The notes under the pieces were generated by a model. The model saw nothing but the letters and a program-made list of their open reading frames with translations, was not told the origin of the DNA and made no database searches. From the NCBI GenBank assembly GCA_937920345.1, contig CALGVA010000008.1:1-46522 (forward strand): a stretch of DNA of 46,522 bases, given 5' to 3'. The position numbers and the translations under genes are program-made. This DNA is from an uncultured Lachnospiraceae bacterium. GTDB taxonomy: Bacteria; Bacillota; Clostridia; Lachnospirales; Lachnospiraceae. Positions 32,325-40,004 of the stretch are shown here, in pieces (the stretch's first letter is position 1; each line of letters starts with the position of its first letter).

Positions 32325-33241
32325 AGACTTGACTCCTTTCCGGTCAGAGACAGGAAAATATCTTCCAGGCTCTTCTCCCGTTTTTCGACACGGTATAAAG
32401 CGATATTGTGGCTGACCAGCCGGCGGCAGAGCTGGGCGATATACGCATCCTCGAGCATGGGGATCAGCAGGTAATCCGCTTCTTTTTCAACGGCGATACC
32501 GTCCTGATGCAGCAGAGAAATCACAGTGGCGGGCTGATCGGTGCGCAGGGCAATCTGCTGCTTTGCATGAGAGTGCAGGGACTCGAGTGTGTCCTGATAG
32601 ACCAGCTCACCTTTGCGTATAATGCCTACATGGTCTGCCATCTGGTCGATCTCGCTGAGCAGATGGGAGGAAACGACTACTGTGATGCCGTACTGTTCGG
32701 GCAGCGTACAGATCAGAGAACGCATTTCCTGTATGCCCGCCGGGTCAAGACCGTTGGTGGGTTCGTCGAGAATAAGCAGTTTCGGGAAGCCGAGCAGTGC
32801 GGCCGCCAGTCCGAGTCGCTGTTTCATGCCGAGGGAGTAGTGGCTCACTTTCTTTTTGCGGGCGTCATGCAGGCGCACGATGTTAAGTACCTTGTCGATA
32901 TCTTCTCGTGGACAGTTCTTGAGCGTCTGCAGAATAGTCAGATTCTCCTCTCCTGTCAGATGGCCGTAATAGCTGGGTGATTCGATGAGAGAACCGGTGT
33001 CGGCGAGGAGCTTTATCCGGTTTTTGTCATTGACGGGTACGCCGAAGAGCGTGATGGAACCCTCGTCAGGTCTGGCAAGCCCGAGGATCATCTTGAGCGT
33101 TGTCGATTTACCGGCGCCATTAGGACCTAAGAATCCGTAGATGGCGCCTTTTGGCACCTGCATATGCAGAGAACTGACACAGCGGACCCTGCCGTATTGC
33201 TTCGTAAGATTTGTGGTTTCAATTAGATTTTGTACAGCCAT
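32321..33241 (-). CDS. ABC transporter ATP-binding protein (LanF/BcrA/CprA type)
   Basis: This 306-residue protein has Walker A GPNGAGKST (residues 39-47), the signature SLGMKQRLGLA, Walker B LLILDEPTNGLD and a downstream His switch (VVSSHLL). After about residue 220 comes a C-terminal extension (HAKQQIALRTDQPATVISLL) typical of the bacitracin/lantibiotic resistance ATPases. It is the first gene of the leftward transporter operon and stands divergent to the two-component regulators at 33515, the arrangement expected for an inducible peptide-detox system. Confidence 0.92.
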   Translation of the reverse strand: MAVQNLIETTNLTKQYGRVRCVSSLHMQVPKGAIYGFLGPNGAGKSTTLKMILGLARPDEGSITLFGVPVNDKNRIKLLADTGSLIESPSYYGHLTGEENLTILQTLKNCPREDIDKVLNIVRLHDARKKKVSHYSLGMKQRLGLAAALLGFPKLLILDEPTNGLDPAGIQEMRSLICTLPEQYGITVVVSSHLLSEIDQMADHVGIIRKGELVYQDTLESLHSHAKQQIALRTDQPATVISLLHQDGIAVEKEADYLLIPMLEDAYIAQLCRRLVSHNIALYRVEKREKSLEDIFLSLTGKESSL

Positions 33242-33514
33242 AGTTTACCTCATTTCCGCGCTGCTTTCTGCGCTTTATTCCTTAAGTGATTGCGGTATAT
33301 TTGCCAGAGGCTGATGCAGGCGGTGTGAAACCGTCCGCTATGCCCAACCGTTACCGTCATCATAAGCCGGCGGCCTTACAGGAAGATGAAAGCTACATTA
33401 CATTTACATTAAGATTCGTGCCGAATTGTTTCAGGGAGAGGGAAAAGAGTGTATACTGCTATGTGTAAGACGGATAAACATAGACATATAAGTTGCGAAA
33501 AGGAGCTGCAGGTT
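33242..33514. promoter_or_regulatory. Divergent control region between ABC operon and regulator genes
   Basis: This 273-base stretch has no gene. It should contain both promoters. Rightward, TTTCAG and TATACT (about 33428-33456) with a 17-base spacer are a possible weak promoter for the response regulator. Near 33394-33412, TACATTACATTTACATTA carries short TACATT direct repeats that could be part of an OmpR-type binding site. Neither is certain. Confidence 0.35.
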
Positions 33515-34252
33515 ATGAATATACATGAGTACAAGATCATGCTGGTGGATGACGAACCGGCACTGCGGGAGATGGTCGGAGCGTTCCTCGCCAAAGAGGG
33601 ATTTGACAATGTGGTGTGTGCGGGAAGCTGCCGGGAGGCACGGGAGGTATACCGCAGAGAATATCCTGCGCTCGTTCTGCTGGATGTGATGCTGCCGGAC
33701 GGGGACGGTTTCGGACTGTTCCGGGAACTGCATGAGGAATCGGAAGTGCCGGTGATCTTCCTGTCCGCACGGGATGAAGACGAGAACAGGCTGCGGGGCT
33801 TAGGACTGGGCGCCGACGATTACATTACGAAACCTTTTCTGCCGAAAGAACTGATACTGCGGGTGAACGCTGTGCTCAAGAGAGTGTACCGCGTCAGGGA
33901 TACAGGGCAGGAGCATCAGAAGATCCTGCTGGGGGACTGCTGCGTGGACCTGGGGAGCGGTGTCGTGCGCAGGAACAGAAATGCCGGGAGAAATGCGGCA
34001 GCAGGACCGGAAGCGCCGGGGGAAATTACTCTGACGGCGAAGGAGTATGCGATTATGGAGAAACTGTCCGCCAACAGGGGCAGGATCGTAACGATCGATG
34101 CGCTGTGTGATGCCGTGTGGCAGGAGGGCAACTACGGATATGAGAATACATTGATCGTGCATATCAGACGGCTGCGGGAAAAGATCGAAGAAGATCCCTC
34201 CCACCCGCGTTATCTGCTGACGGTGCGCGGGCTGGGTTATAAGCTGGTGTAA
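33515..34252 (+). CDS. OmpR/PhoB-family response regulator
   Basis: The protein is 245 residues from ATG 33515, with AAGGAG upstream. The receiver domain has the acidic pair D12-D13, the phospho-acceptor Asp57 (LVLLDVMLPDGDG), the Thr/Ser switch (VIFLSARDE) and Lys in YITKPF. After a linker with an unusual Arg/Asn/Ala-rich insert (about 150-170), a winged-helix DNA-binding domain follows (LTAKEYAIMEKL, then VHIRRLREKIEEDPSHPRYL and VRGLGYKL). It is cotranscribed with the kinase at 34319 and divergent to the ABC operon, which it probably activates when cationic peptides are sensed, by analogy with CprR. Confidence 0.93.
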   Translation: MNIHEYKIMLVDDEPALREMVGAFLAKEGFDNVVCAGSCREAREVYRREYPALVLLDVMLPDGDGFGLFRELHEESEVPVIFLSARDEDENRLRGLGLGADDYITKPFLPKELILRVNAVLKRVYRVRDTGQEHQKILLGDCCVDLGSGVVRRNRNAGRNAAAGPEAPGEITLTAKEYAIMEKLSANRGRIVTIDALCDAVWQEGNYGYENTLIVHIRRLREKIEEDPSHPRYLLTVRGLGYKLV

Positions 34253-34318
34253 CGGAATCACAGGAAGTCTATGCCTGCGGCCCGTATGGATACGCCAGAG
34301 AAGGGGATGGTTATTGAT

Positions 34319-35566
34319 ATGAGAATCAGAAACAAACGATCGGGAGTCCGCACCATCATGTATTATGCAGCGGTCTTTATGTGGACAATTATGCTGACAT
34401 TGATTATTAATCTGATCCTTCTGTTCATGCTGCTGCTTCGATATCGTCAGTATAATCCGGAATATATACACGGCGGTATGGTCATGGAGGCACTGACGCC
34501 GACGGCAACAGGATATGAATTGAGCATTGAGATGCAGGAGAGGCTGACCGGACTGCATCAGTGGGCGATGCTTTTAGACGGGAACGGCGAGGTAATCTGG
34601 AGTTACAGGAAACCGGCAGAAATCAAAGATTCCTACAGCCGGTCCGATATTGCGAACATGAGCAGGTGGTATCTGCAGGATTATCCGGTTTATCTGCGTG
34701 TGTGGGATGATAAGATTATGGTTGTGGGGTGTCCGAAGGACTCCGTGTGGAAATATAATATAGAGTTTCCGCTTGCATGGATACGGTATATTCTGAAAAC
34801 CGGGATCTGGCTTGCTATGTTCGACTTTCTCGGAATACTGGCTCTGATGGCTTTTTTTCTCAGGAGAGGAGCAAAGGACAGGGAGCAGGCGCGGATCGAA
34901 TGGATCGCCGGAATATCACATGATATCCGTACACCGTTATCTATGGTGCTGGGATATGCGGATATGCTGGAGCGCAGCGAAGAGTTTGCAGAGGAGGAGC
35001 GGCGGGAAGCGGCTGCAATCCGGCATCAGAGTATCGTTATGAAGGAGTTGATAGAGGATCTGAATCTGACTTCCAGGTTGGAATATTCCATGCAGCCGCT
35101 GCGTGTGGAGAGAGTGCGCCCTGCGGTGGTCGTGCGCGAGGTGGCGGCAGCATTCTTAAGCGATGCGAAGGAGAGGGAATTAGAGATCGAGGCGGATCTG
35201 TCCGGCGACGCGGAGGAACTGTGGATCAGGGCGGACGAGAAGCTGTTAATCAGGGCGCTGCGCAATCTGTTTCATAACAGTCTGCAGCATGGCAGACAGG
35301 GGGAAACATTGCTGATCCGTCTGCGTATATGGCGGGAACGGAAGTGGTGCTGCATCAGTTTTGCGGATAACGGAACCGGCTATTCCGCGGAAGTGCTGCG
35401 CGGACTGCAGGGCGGCAGGAGGAAGCGTGCAGAACAGAAGATCAGAGGGCTTGGTATCGTGCAGAAGATCGTGCTGGCGCACGGCGGCAGAATATGCTTC
35501 CGGAATAACGCGGAAGGAGGGTGTGCCTGCGAGATGCGGTTTCGCGAATATTGTGCAAAAAAGTGA
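34319..35566 (+). CDS. Sensor histidine kinase partner of the OmpR-type regulator
   Basis: This 415-residue membrane kinase has TM1 at about 18-42 (MWTIMLTLIINLILLFMLLL), an extracytoplasmic sensing domain of about 105 residues, TM2 at about 161-180, a dimerisation box with His201 (GISHDIRTPLSMVLGYADML), N box NLFHNSLQHG, G1 DNGTGYS and G2 RGLGIVQKIV. The receptor domain is larger than in BceS-type kinases, resembling CprK/SpaK-type peptide sensors. Start: ATG 34319 lies 14-15 bases after GAAGGGG; ATG 34307 directly abuts that site, and ATG 34271 is also open, so the N-terminus is uncertain by up to 16 residues. Confidence 0.88.
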   Translation: MRIRNKRSGVRTIMYYAAVFMWTIMLTLIINLILLFMLLLRYRQYNPEYIHGGMVMEALTPTATGYELSIEMQERLTGLHQWAMLLDGNGEVIWSYRKPAEIKDSYSRSDIANMSRWYLQDYPVYLRVWDDKIMVVGCPKDSVWKYNIEFPLAWIRYILKTGIWLAMFDFLGILALMAFFLRRGAKDREQARIEWIAGISHDIRTPLSMVLGYADMLERSEEFAEEERREAAAIRHQSIVMKELIEDLNLTSRLEYSMQPLRVERVRPAVVVREVAAAFLSDAKERELEIEADLSGDAEELWIRADEKLLIRALRNLFHNSLQHGRQGETLLIRLRIWRERKWCCISFADNGTGYSAEVLRGLQGGRRKRAEQKIRGLGIVQKIVLAHGGRICFRNNAEGGCACEMRFREYCAKK

Positions 35567-35628
35567 TAAGAAAGATATAGAAATGGCCGTGCTGCTGTGC
35601 TACACTGAGGATATCATAGCTATTCGGT

Positions 35629-35657
35629 ACTTTATGAACTGTTGCATAAAGTATAAT
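35629..35657 (+). promoter_or_regulatory. Operator-like inverted repeat at the GH3 promoter
   Basis: ACTTTATG (35629-35636) and CATAAAGT (35645-35652) are perfect arms separated by 8 bases; the last T of the right arm is the first base of a perfect TATAAT (35652-35657). The -35 region is poor. A dyad directly upstream of the -10 box suits a repressor or an activator that replaces the -35 contact, probably tied to sugar supply. No regulator gene is adjacent. Confidence 0.55.
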
Positions 35658-35683
35658 AGAGAAGGCAGGAGGGTTATTGTAAA

Positions 35684-37963
35684 ATGACAGCAGAGAAGAT
35701 CAAAGAACTGGTGGCACAGATGACTTTGGAGGAAAAAGCGGCGATGTGTTCCGGTGCGGATTTCTGGCATACGGAGGCGGTGGAGCGCCTCGGCATACCG
35801 GCCAGTATGGTCTCGGACGGACCTCACGGGCTTCGTAAGCAGAATGAGGAGGGCGATCACCTGGGGATCAACGACAGCATCAAGGCAGTATGTTTTCCGG
35901 CCGGATGCGGAACGGCGGCATCTTTTAACAGAGAGCTGCTGACGCAGATGGGAGAGACGCTGGGCAATGAGTGCCAGGCAGAGGGCGTCAGCGTGATCTT
36001 AGGACCTGCGGTTAATATTAAGCGTTCCCCGCTGTGCGGACGTAATTTTGAGTACTATTCGGAAGATCCGCTTGTGGCAAGTGAGATGGCGGGCGCGCTG
36101 ATCCATGGAATACAGAGTAAAAATGTCGGCACGAGTATCAAACATTTTCTTGCGAATAACCAGGAGACCAGAAGAATGTCCTCGGACTCCCGGGTCGATG
36201 AGCGGACGCTCCATGAAATATATCTGGCAGCTTTCGAGGGTGCGGTGAAGAAAGAGAAACCCTGGACCGTTATGTGTTCCTACAATAAGATTAACGGTAC
36301 GTATGCGGCGCAGAACCACCAGTATCTGACGGAGACGCTCCGGGATCAGTGGGGATTTGACGGCTATGTCATGAGCGACTGGGGTGCGGTCAACAATCGT
36401 GTGGAAGATCTGAAAGCGGGACTGGATCTGGAGATGCCGGGTTCTAACGGTGCGAATGATAAGATGATCGCAGGTGCGGTCTTAAGCGGTGAACTGGACG
36501 AGAGCATTGTGGATGAAGCAGTGGAGCGTATTCTGAACATCGTGTTCCGCTACGAGGATAACCGTGACCGCAGCGCCGTATTTGATAAGGATAAGGATCA
36601 TGAGATGGCGCGCAGGGTGGCGGAAGAAACGATCGTCCTGCTGAAAAATGAGGATGTGCTTCCTCTGTCCGACAGTCAGAAGGTTGCCTTTATCGGTAAG
36701 TATGCGAAGAAACCCCGTTATCAGGGCGGCGGCAGTTCCCATATCAACAGCCATAAGATCACTTCTGCGCTTGACGCTGCGGCGGATAGGAAGAATGTCA
36801 CCTATGCGCAGGGCTTCGATGATGCGGAGGATCGGACAGACGAGAAGCTGCTTGCGGAGGCGGTGGAAGCGGCGCGCAATGCGGATGTGGCGGTTATTTT
36901 CGCGGGGCTTCCGGATAAATTCGAGTCCGAGGGATTCGACAGAAAACACATGGCTATGCCGGACTGCCAGAATGAATTGATTGAGAAGGTGGCGGCGGTA
37001 CAGCCCAATACGGTCGTGGTTTTGCACAACGGTTCTCCGGTAGAGATGCCCTGGATCGGTCAGGTTAAAGGCATCGTGGAGGCATATCTGGGCGGGCAGG
37101 CAGTAGGCGGCGCAGTATGCGATATCCTGTTCGGTAAGGTCAATCCCAGCGCAAAACTGCCGGAGACATTTCCTTTGCGGTTAGAGGATAACCCGTCCTA
37201 CCTGTCCTATGTCGGTGAGGGCGATATGGTGGAGTACCGCGAGGGTATATTCGTGGGATACCGCTATTATGATAAGAAAAAGATGGATGTGCTGTTCCCC
37301 TTCGGTTACGGTCTGTCCTACACGACCTTTGCATATTCCAATCTGACAGTAGATAAAGAGCAGATGAAGGATACGGATACACTGCGCGTGACGGTGGATG
37401 TGACGAACACAGGTGATGTGACGGGCAAGGAAGTTGTGCAGCTTTATGTGGCTGACCGTGAGAGTACGGCGATCCGTCCGGTGAAAGAACTTCGTGACTT
37501 TGCCAAAGTGGAACTGGCGCCCGGAGAGACGAAGACGGTGACCTTCACACTGGATCAGCGTGCGTTCGCATACTATAGCGTGCGAATCCATGACTGGCAC
37601 GTGGAGACCGGTGCATTTGATATTATGATCGGTAAATCTTCCAGAGATATCGTACTGACGAAGACAGTGACGGTAGAGTCCACGGTAAAGCTTCCGTTTG
37701 TATATACGACGGACACGACGCTTGGAGATGTCAGGAAGGACCCCAGAGCCTGGGAACTGGTAAATGAACTGTTCAAGGGCGGATTCTTCAGCGATCAGCC
37801 GGAAGGCGGAGAAAGCGAGGCGGCCGGCGAGGCGATATCGGACGAGATGAATAACGCCATGATAGAATATTTGCCGCTGCGCGGACCGATCAGCTTTACC
37901 GGTAAGGTGACCATGGCGGATGTTCAGGCGCTTGTGGATAAGCTGAATGCACTGGAAGAGTAG
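35684..37963 (+). CDS. GH3 beta-glucosidase
   Basis: This 759-residue glycoside hydrolase family 3 enzyme removes terminal beta-glucose (or beta-xylose) from oligosaccharides. The N-terminal barrel has SDGPHGLRKQ, KHFLANNQETRR, and VMSDWGAV with the nucleophile Asp232. The second alpha/beta sandwich includes FESEGFDRKHMAMP, where the acid/base Glu is expected. A fibronectin type III-like domain follows (VTVDVTNTGDVTGKEVVQLY), and a C-terminal extension of about 80 residues has an acidic linker. No signal peptide is visible, so it is cytoplasmic. AGGAGG lies about 11 bases upstream. The preceding promoter has an operator-like repeat. Confidence 0.95.
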   Translation: MTAEKIKELVAQMTLEEKAAMCSGADFWHTEAVERLGIPASMVSDGPHGLRKQNEEGDHLGINDSIKAVCFPAGCGTAASFNRELLTQMGETLGNECQAEGVSVILGPAVNIKRSPLCGRNFEYYSEDPLVASEMAGALIHGIQSKNVGTSIKHFLANNQETRRMSSDSRVDERTLHEIYLAAFEGAVKKEKPWTVMCSYNKINGTYAAQNHQYLTETLRDQWGFDGYVMSDWGAVNNRVEDLKAGLDLEMPGSNGANDKMIAGAVLSGELDESIVDEAVERILNIVFRYEDNRDRSAVFDKDKDHEMARRVAEETIVLLKNEDVLPLSDSQKVAFIGKYAKKPRYQGGGSSHINSHKITSALDAAADRKNVTYAQGFDDAEDRTDEKLLAEAVEAARNADVAVIFAGLPDKFESEGFDRKHMAMPDCQNELIEKVAAVQPNTVVVLHNGSPVEMPWIGQVKGIVEAYLGGQAVGGAVCDILFGKVNPSAKLPETFPLRLEDNPSYLSYVGEGDMVEYREGIFVGYRYYDKKKMDVLFPFGYGLSYTTFAYSNLTVDKEQMKDTDTLRVTVDVTNTGDVTGKEVVQLYVADRESTAIRPVKELRDFAKVELAPGETKTVTFTLDQRAFAYYSVRIHDWHVETGAFDIMIGKSSRDIVLTKTVTVESTVKLPFVYTTDTTLGDVRKDPRAWELVNELFKGGFFSDQPEGGESEAAGEAISDEMNNAMIEYLPLRGPISFTGKVTMADVQALVDKLNALEE

Positions 37964-38015
37964 ATCTGTATCTGCGGGAAGCTGAGTATAATTAATAAGA
38001 ATACGAGAGAATCAT

Positions 38016-38049
38016 AAAAGGCAGAATCAATGTTTCGATTCTGCCTTTT
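38016..38049. terminator. Bidirectional terminator between GH3 gene and pyrG
   Basis: AAAAGGCAGAATC (38016-38028) pairs with GATTCTGCCTTTT (38037-38049), a perfect 13-bp stem with an 8-base loop. T runs lie on the outer side for both strands, serving the rightward GH3 gene and the leftward pyrG gene. Confidence 0.9.
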
Positions 38050-38052
38050 GCT

Positions 38053-39660
38053 TTAATTCAGTTTATTATTAAGCGCCGCGGATACAAATCCCTTGAACAG
38101 CGGGTGCGGTCTGTTGGGTCTTGATTTCAGTTCCGGATGCGCCTGTGTTGCCACGAAGAAAGGATGATCGGGCAGTTCGCACATCTCTACAATACGTCCG
38201 TCGGGGGACAGACCTGCCAGCTTCATACCGTTCTCAGTCAGCACCGCGCGATAGTCATTGTTTACCTCGTAGCGGTGTCTGTGCCTTTCGTGGATCGTCT
38301 CCTCGCCGTACAGTTCATATGCCCTGGAGGACTTGTCCAATACACAGGGGTAGGAGCCGAGACGCAGTGTGCCGCCGATATCTTCCACACCGTTCTGGTC
38401 GGGCATAAGTGCGATCACCGGATGCGTTGTGGAAGGGTCGAGTTCTATGCTGTGCGCGTCGTTATAGGAGAGCACATTTCTGGCAAATTCTACGATCGCA
38501 AGCTGCATACCGAGACAGAGACCCAGGAAGGGAATCTTGTTGGTTCTGGCATAGGTGATAGCATGAATCTTGCCTTCGATACCCCGGTCGCCGAATCCGC
38601 CCGGTACGAGAATGCCGTTTACGTCTTGCAGAAGTTCCCGGACATTATCTTTTGTCACCGTTTCGGAATCGACCCATTTAATATTTACGACACAGCGATT
38701 GGAGATACCGCCGTGCTTTAAGGCTTCGACAACACTGATATAAGCGTCGTGAAGTTGTGTATACTTACCTACAAGAGCGATCGTGACTTCGCTTATAGGG
38801 GTCCGCAGAGCTTCTACGACCGCCTTCCAGTCTGTCAGATCGGGTTCCGGACAATCCAGCCGCAGACAGTCGCATGCGACTTGAGCCAGATGCTCCTGCT
38901 CCATCGCGAGGGGAGCCTCATACAGATGTTCCACATCCAGGTTCTGCAGAACGCGATTGCTCGGCACGTTGCAGAACAGTGCAATTTTATCTTTTAAGGT
39001 CTGATCTAACGGGCGCTCACTGCGGCATACGATGATGTCGGGCTGCAGCCCCATACCCTGTAATTCCTTAACGCTTGCCTGTGTAGGCTTGGTCTTCATC
39101 TCCTGAGAAGCGCTCAGATAAGGAATCAGAGTTACATGGATCAGGATCGCATTCTCTCTGCCTACCTCATGCTGGAACTGACGGATGGACTCTAAGAACG
39201 GCTGACTCTCGATATCGCCGACCGTACCGCCCACTTCAATGATGGCAATGCGGGTGTCCTCGTCAGTAAAATTGCGGTAGAAACGGCTCTTGATCTCATT
39301 GGTAATATGCGGAATGACCTGTACGGTGCCGCCGCCGTAATCTCCGCGCCGTTCTTTCTGCAATACCGACCAGTATACTTTACCGGTTGTCACGTTGGAA
39401 TTCTTGTCCAGATTTTCATCGATGAACCGCTCGTAGTGACCGAGGTCAAGGTCGGTTTCCGTGCCGTCCTCTGTGACGAAGACCTCGCCGTGCTGGATCG
39501 GGTTCATCGTGCCGGGATCAATATTAATATAGGGATCAAATTTCTGCATTGTGACCTTATAGCCGCGGGCTTTCAATAATCTTCCCAGTGAAGCGGCTGT
39601 AATGCCCTTGCCGAGGCCGGATACAACACCACCTGTTACAAATACGTATTTTACTGCCAT
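38053..39660 (-). CDS. pyrG: CTP synthase
   Basis: This 535-residue enzyme converts UTP, ATP and glutamine to CTP. The N-terminal amidoligase domain starts MAVKYVFVTGGVVSGLGKG and includes the Mg/ATP-binding DPYINIDPGTMNP. The C-terminal class I glutaminase domain has GLCLGMQ with nucleophile Cys382 and HPELKSRPNRPHPLF near the end. Start is ATG 39660 with GGAGG 6 bases upstream; the frame runs open to 39717 without a ribosome site. Length matches the family (about 535-545). It is transcribed alone, divergent from ftsH. Confidence 0.97.
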   Translation of the reverse strand: MAVKYVFVTGGVVSGLGKGITAASLGRLLKARGYKVTMQKFDPYINIDPGTMNPIQHGEVFVTEDGTETDLDLGHYERFIDENLDKNSNVTTGKVYWSVLQKERRGDYGGGTVQVIPHITNEIKSRFYRNFTDEDTRIAIIEVGGTVGDIESQPFLESIRQFQHEVGRENAILIHVTLIPYLSASQEMKTKPTQASVKELQGMGLQPDIIVCRSERPLDQTLKDKIALFCNVPSNRVLQNLDVEHLYEAPLAMEQEHLAQVACDCLRLDCPEPDLTDWKAVVEALRTPISEVTIALVGKYTQLHDAYISVVEALKHGGISNRCVVNIKWVDSETVTKDNVRELLQDVNGILVPGGFGDRGIEGKIHAITYARTNKIPFLGLCLGMQLAIVEFARNVLSYNDAHSIELDPSTTHPVIALMPDQNGVEDIGGTLRLGSYPCVLDKSSRAYELYGEETIHERHRHRYEVNNDYRAVLTENGMKLAGLSPDGRIVEMCELPDHPFFVATQAHPELKSRPNRPHPLFKGFVSAALNNKLN

Positions 39661-40004
39661 GATTTCCTCCATACCTGAAGCGCTGCCGTTTAATAACAAA
39701 AAGTAACTATTCAGCATATCCTGTTACAACCGGACAGGAGCTGGTCTCTGAATAGCTACAGTGAAACACAATATAGCTTATTATACAATGGAAAGGCAGG
39801 AAAAATCTACTCCAAAGGTCAAATTTTGTAAAAAACTTTATAATTCTTTAATACTTGTGTGCAGAAATTCATAATTCTCATATTGATTTATGAATTTGCC
39901 TTCTATATACTAAATATAGTTCTTCGATTATGGATTTCTTCCGCATTCTCTAAGGGGCGGGAGCATGAAAATAAAATATATTTGAACGAAAGTGAGGATT
40001 CCTC
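39661..40004. promoter_or_regulatory. Divergent pyrG-ftsH intergenic region
   Basis: This 344-base AT-rich region has no gene. Leftward, a perfect TATAAT (39785-39780) lacks a good -35 and would give a pyrG leader of about 110 bases. The start site does not have the G-run used for reiterative-transcription control of pyrG in Bacillus. Rightward it contains the ftsH promoter listed separately and a 13-bp palindrome, TGAGGATTCCTCA (39993-40005), that covers the ftsH ribosome site and the first base of its ATG. Confidence 0.5.
39883..39911 (+). promoter_or_regulatory. Sigma-A promoter of ftsH
   Basis: TTGATT (39883-39888) and TATACT (39906-39911) are separated by 17 bases and lie about 94 bases before the ftsH start. 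No CIRCE heat-shock operator was seen. Confidence 0.65.

Noticed and set aside
39661..39717. Extended N-terminus of CTP synthase
   Set aside because: Family proteins begin at the MxxKYVFVTGG position, and GGAGG precedes that ATG.
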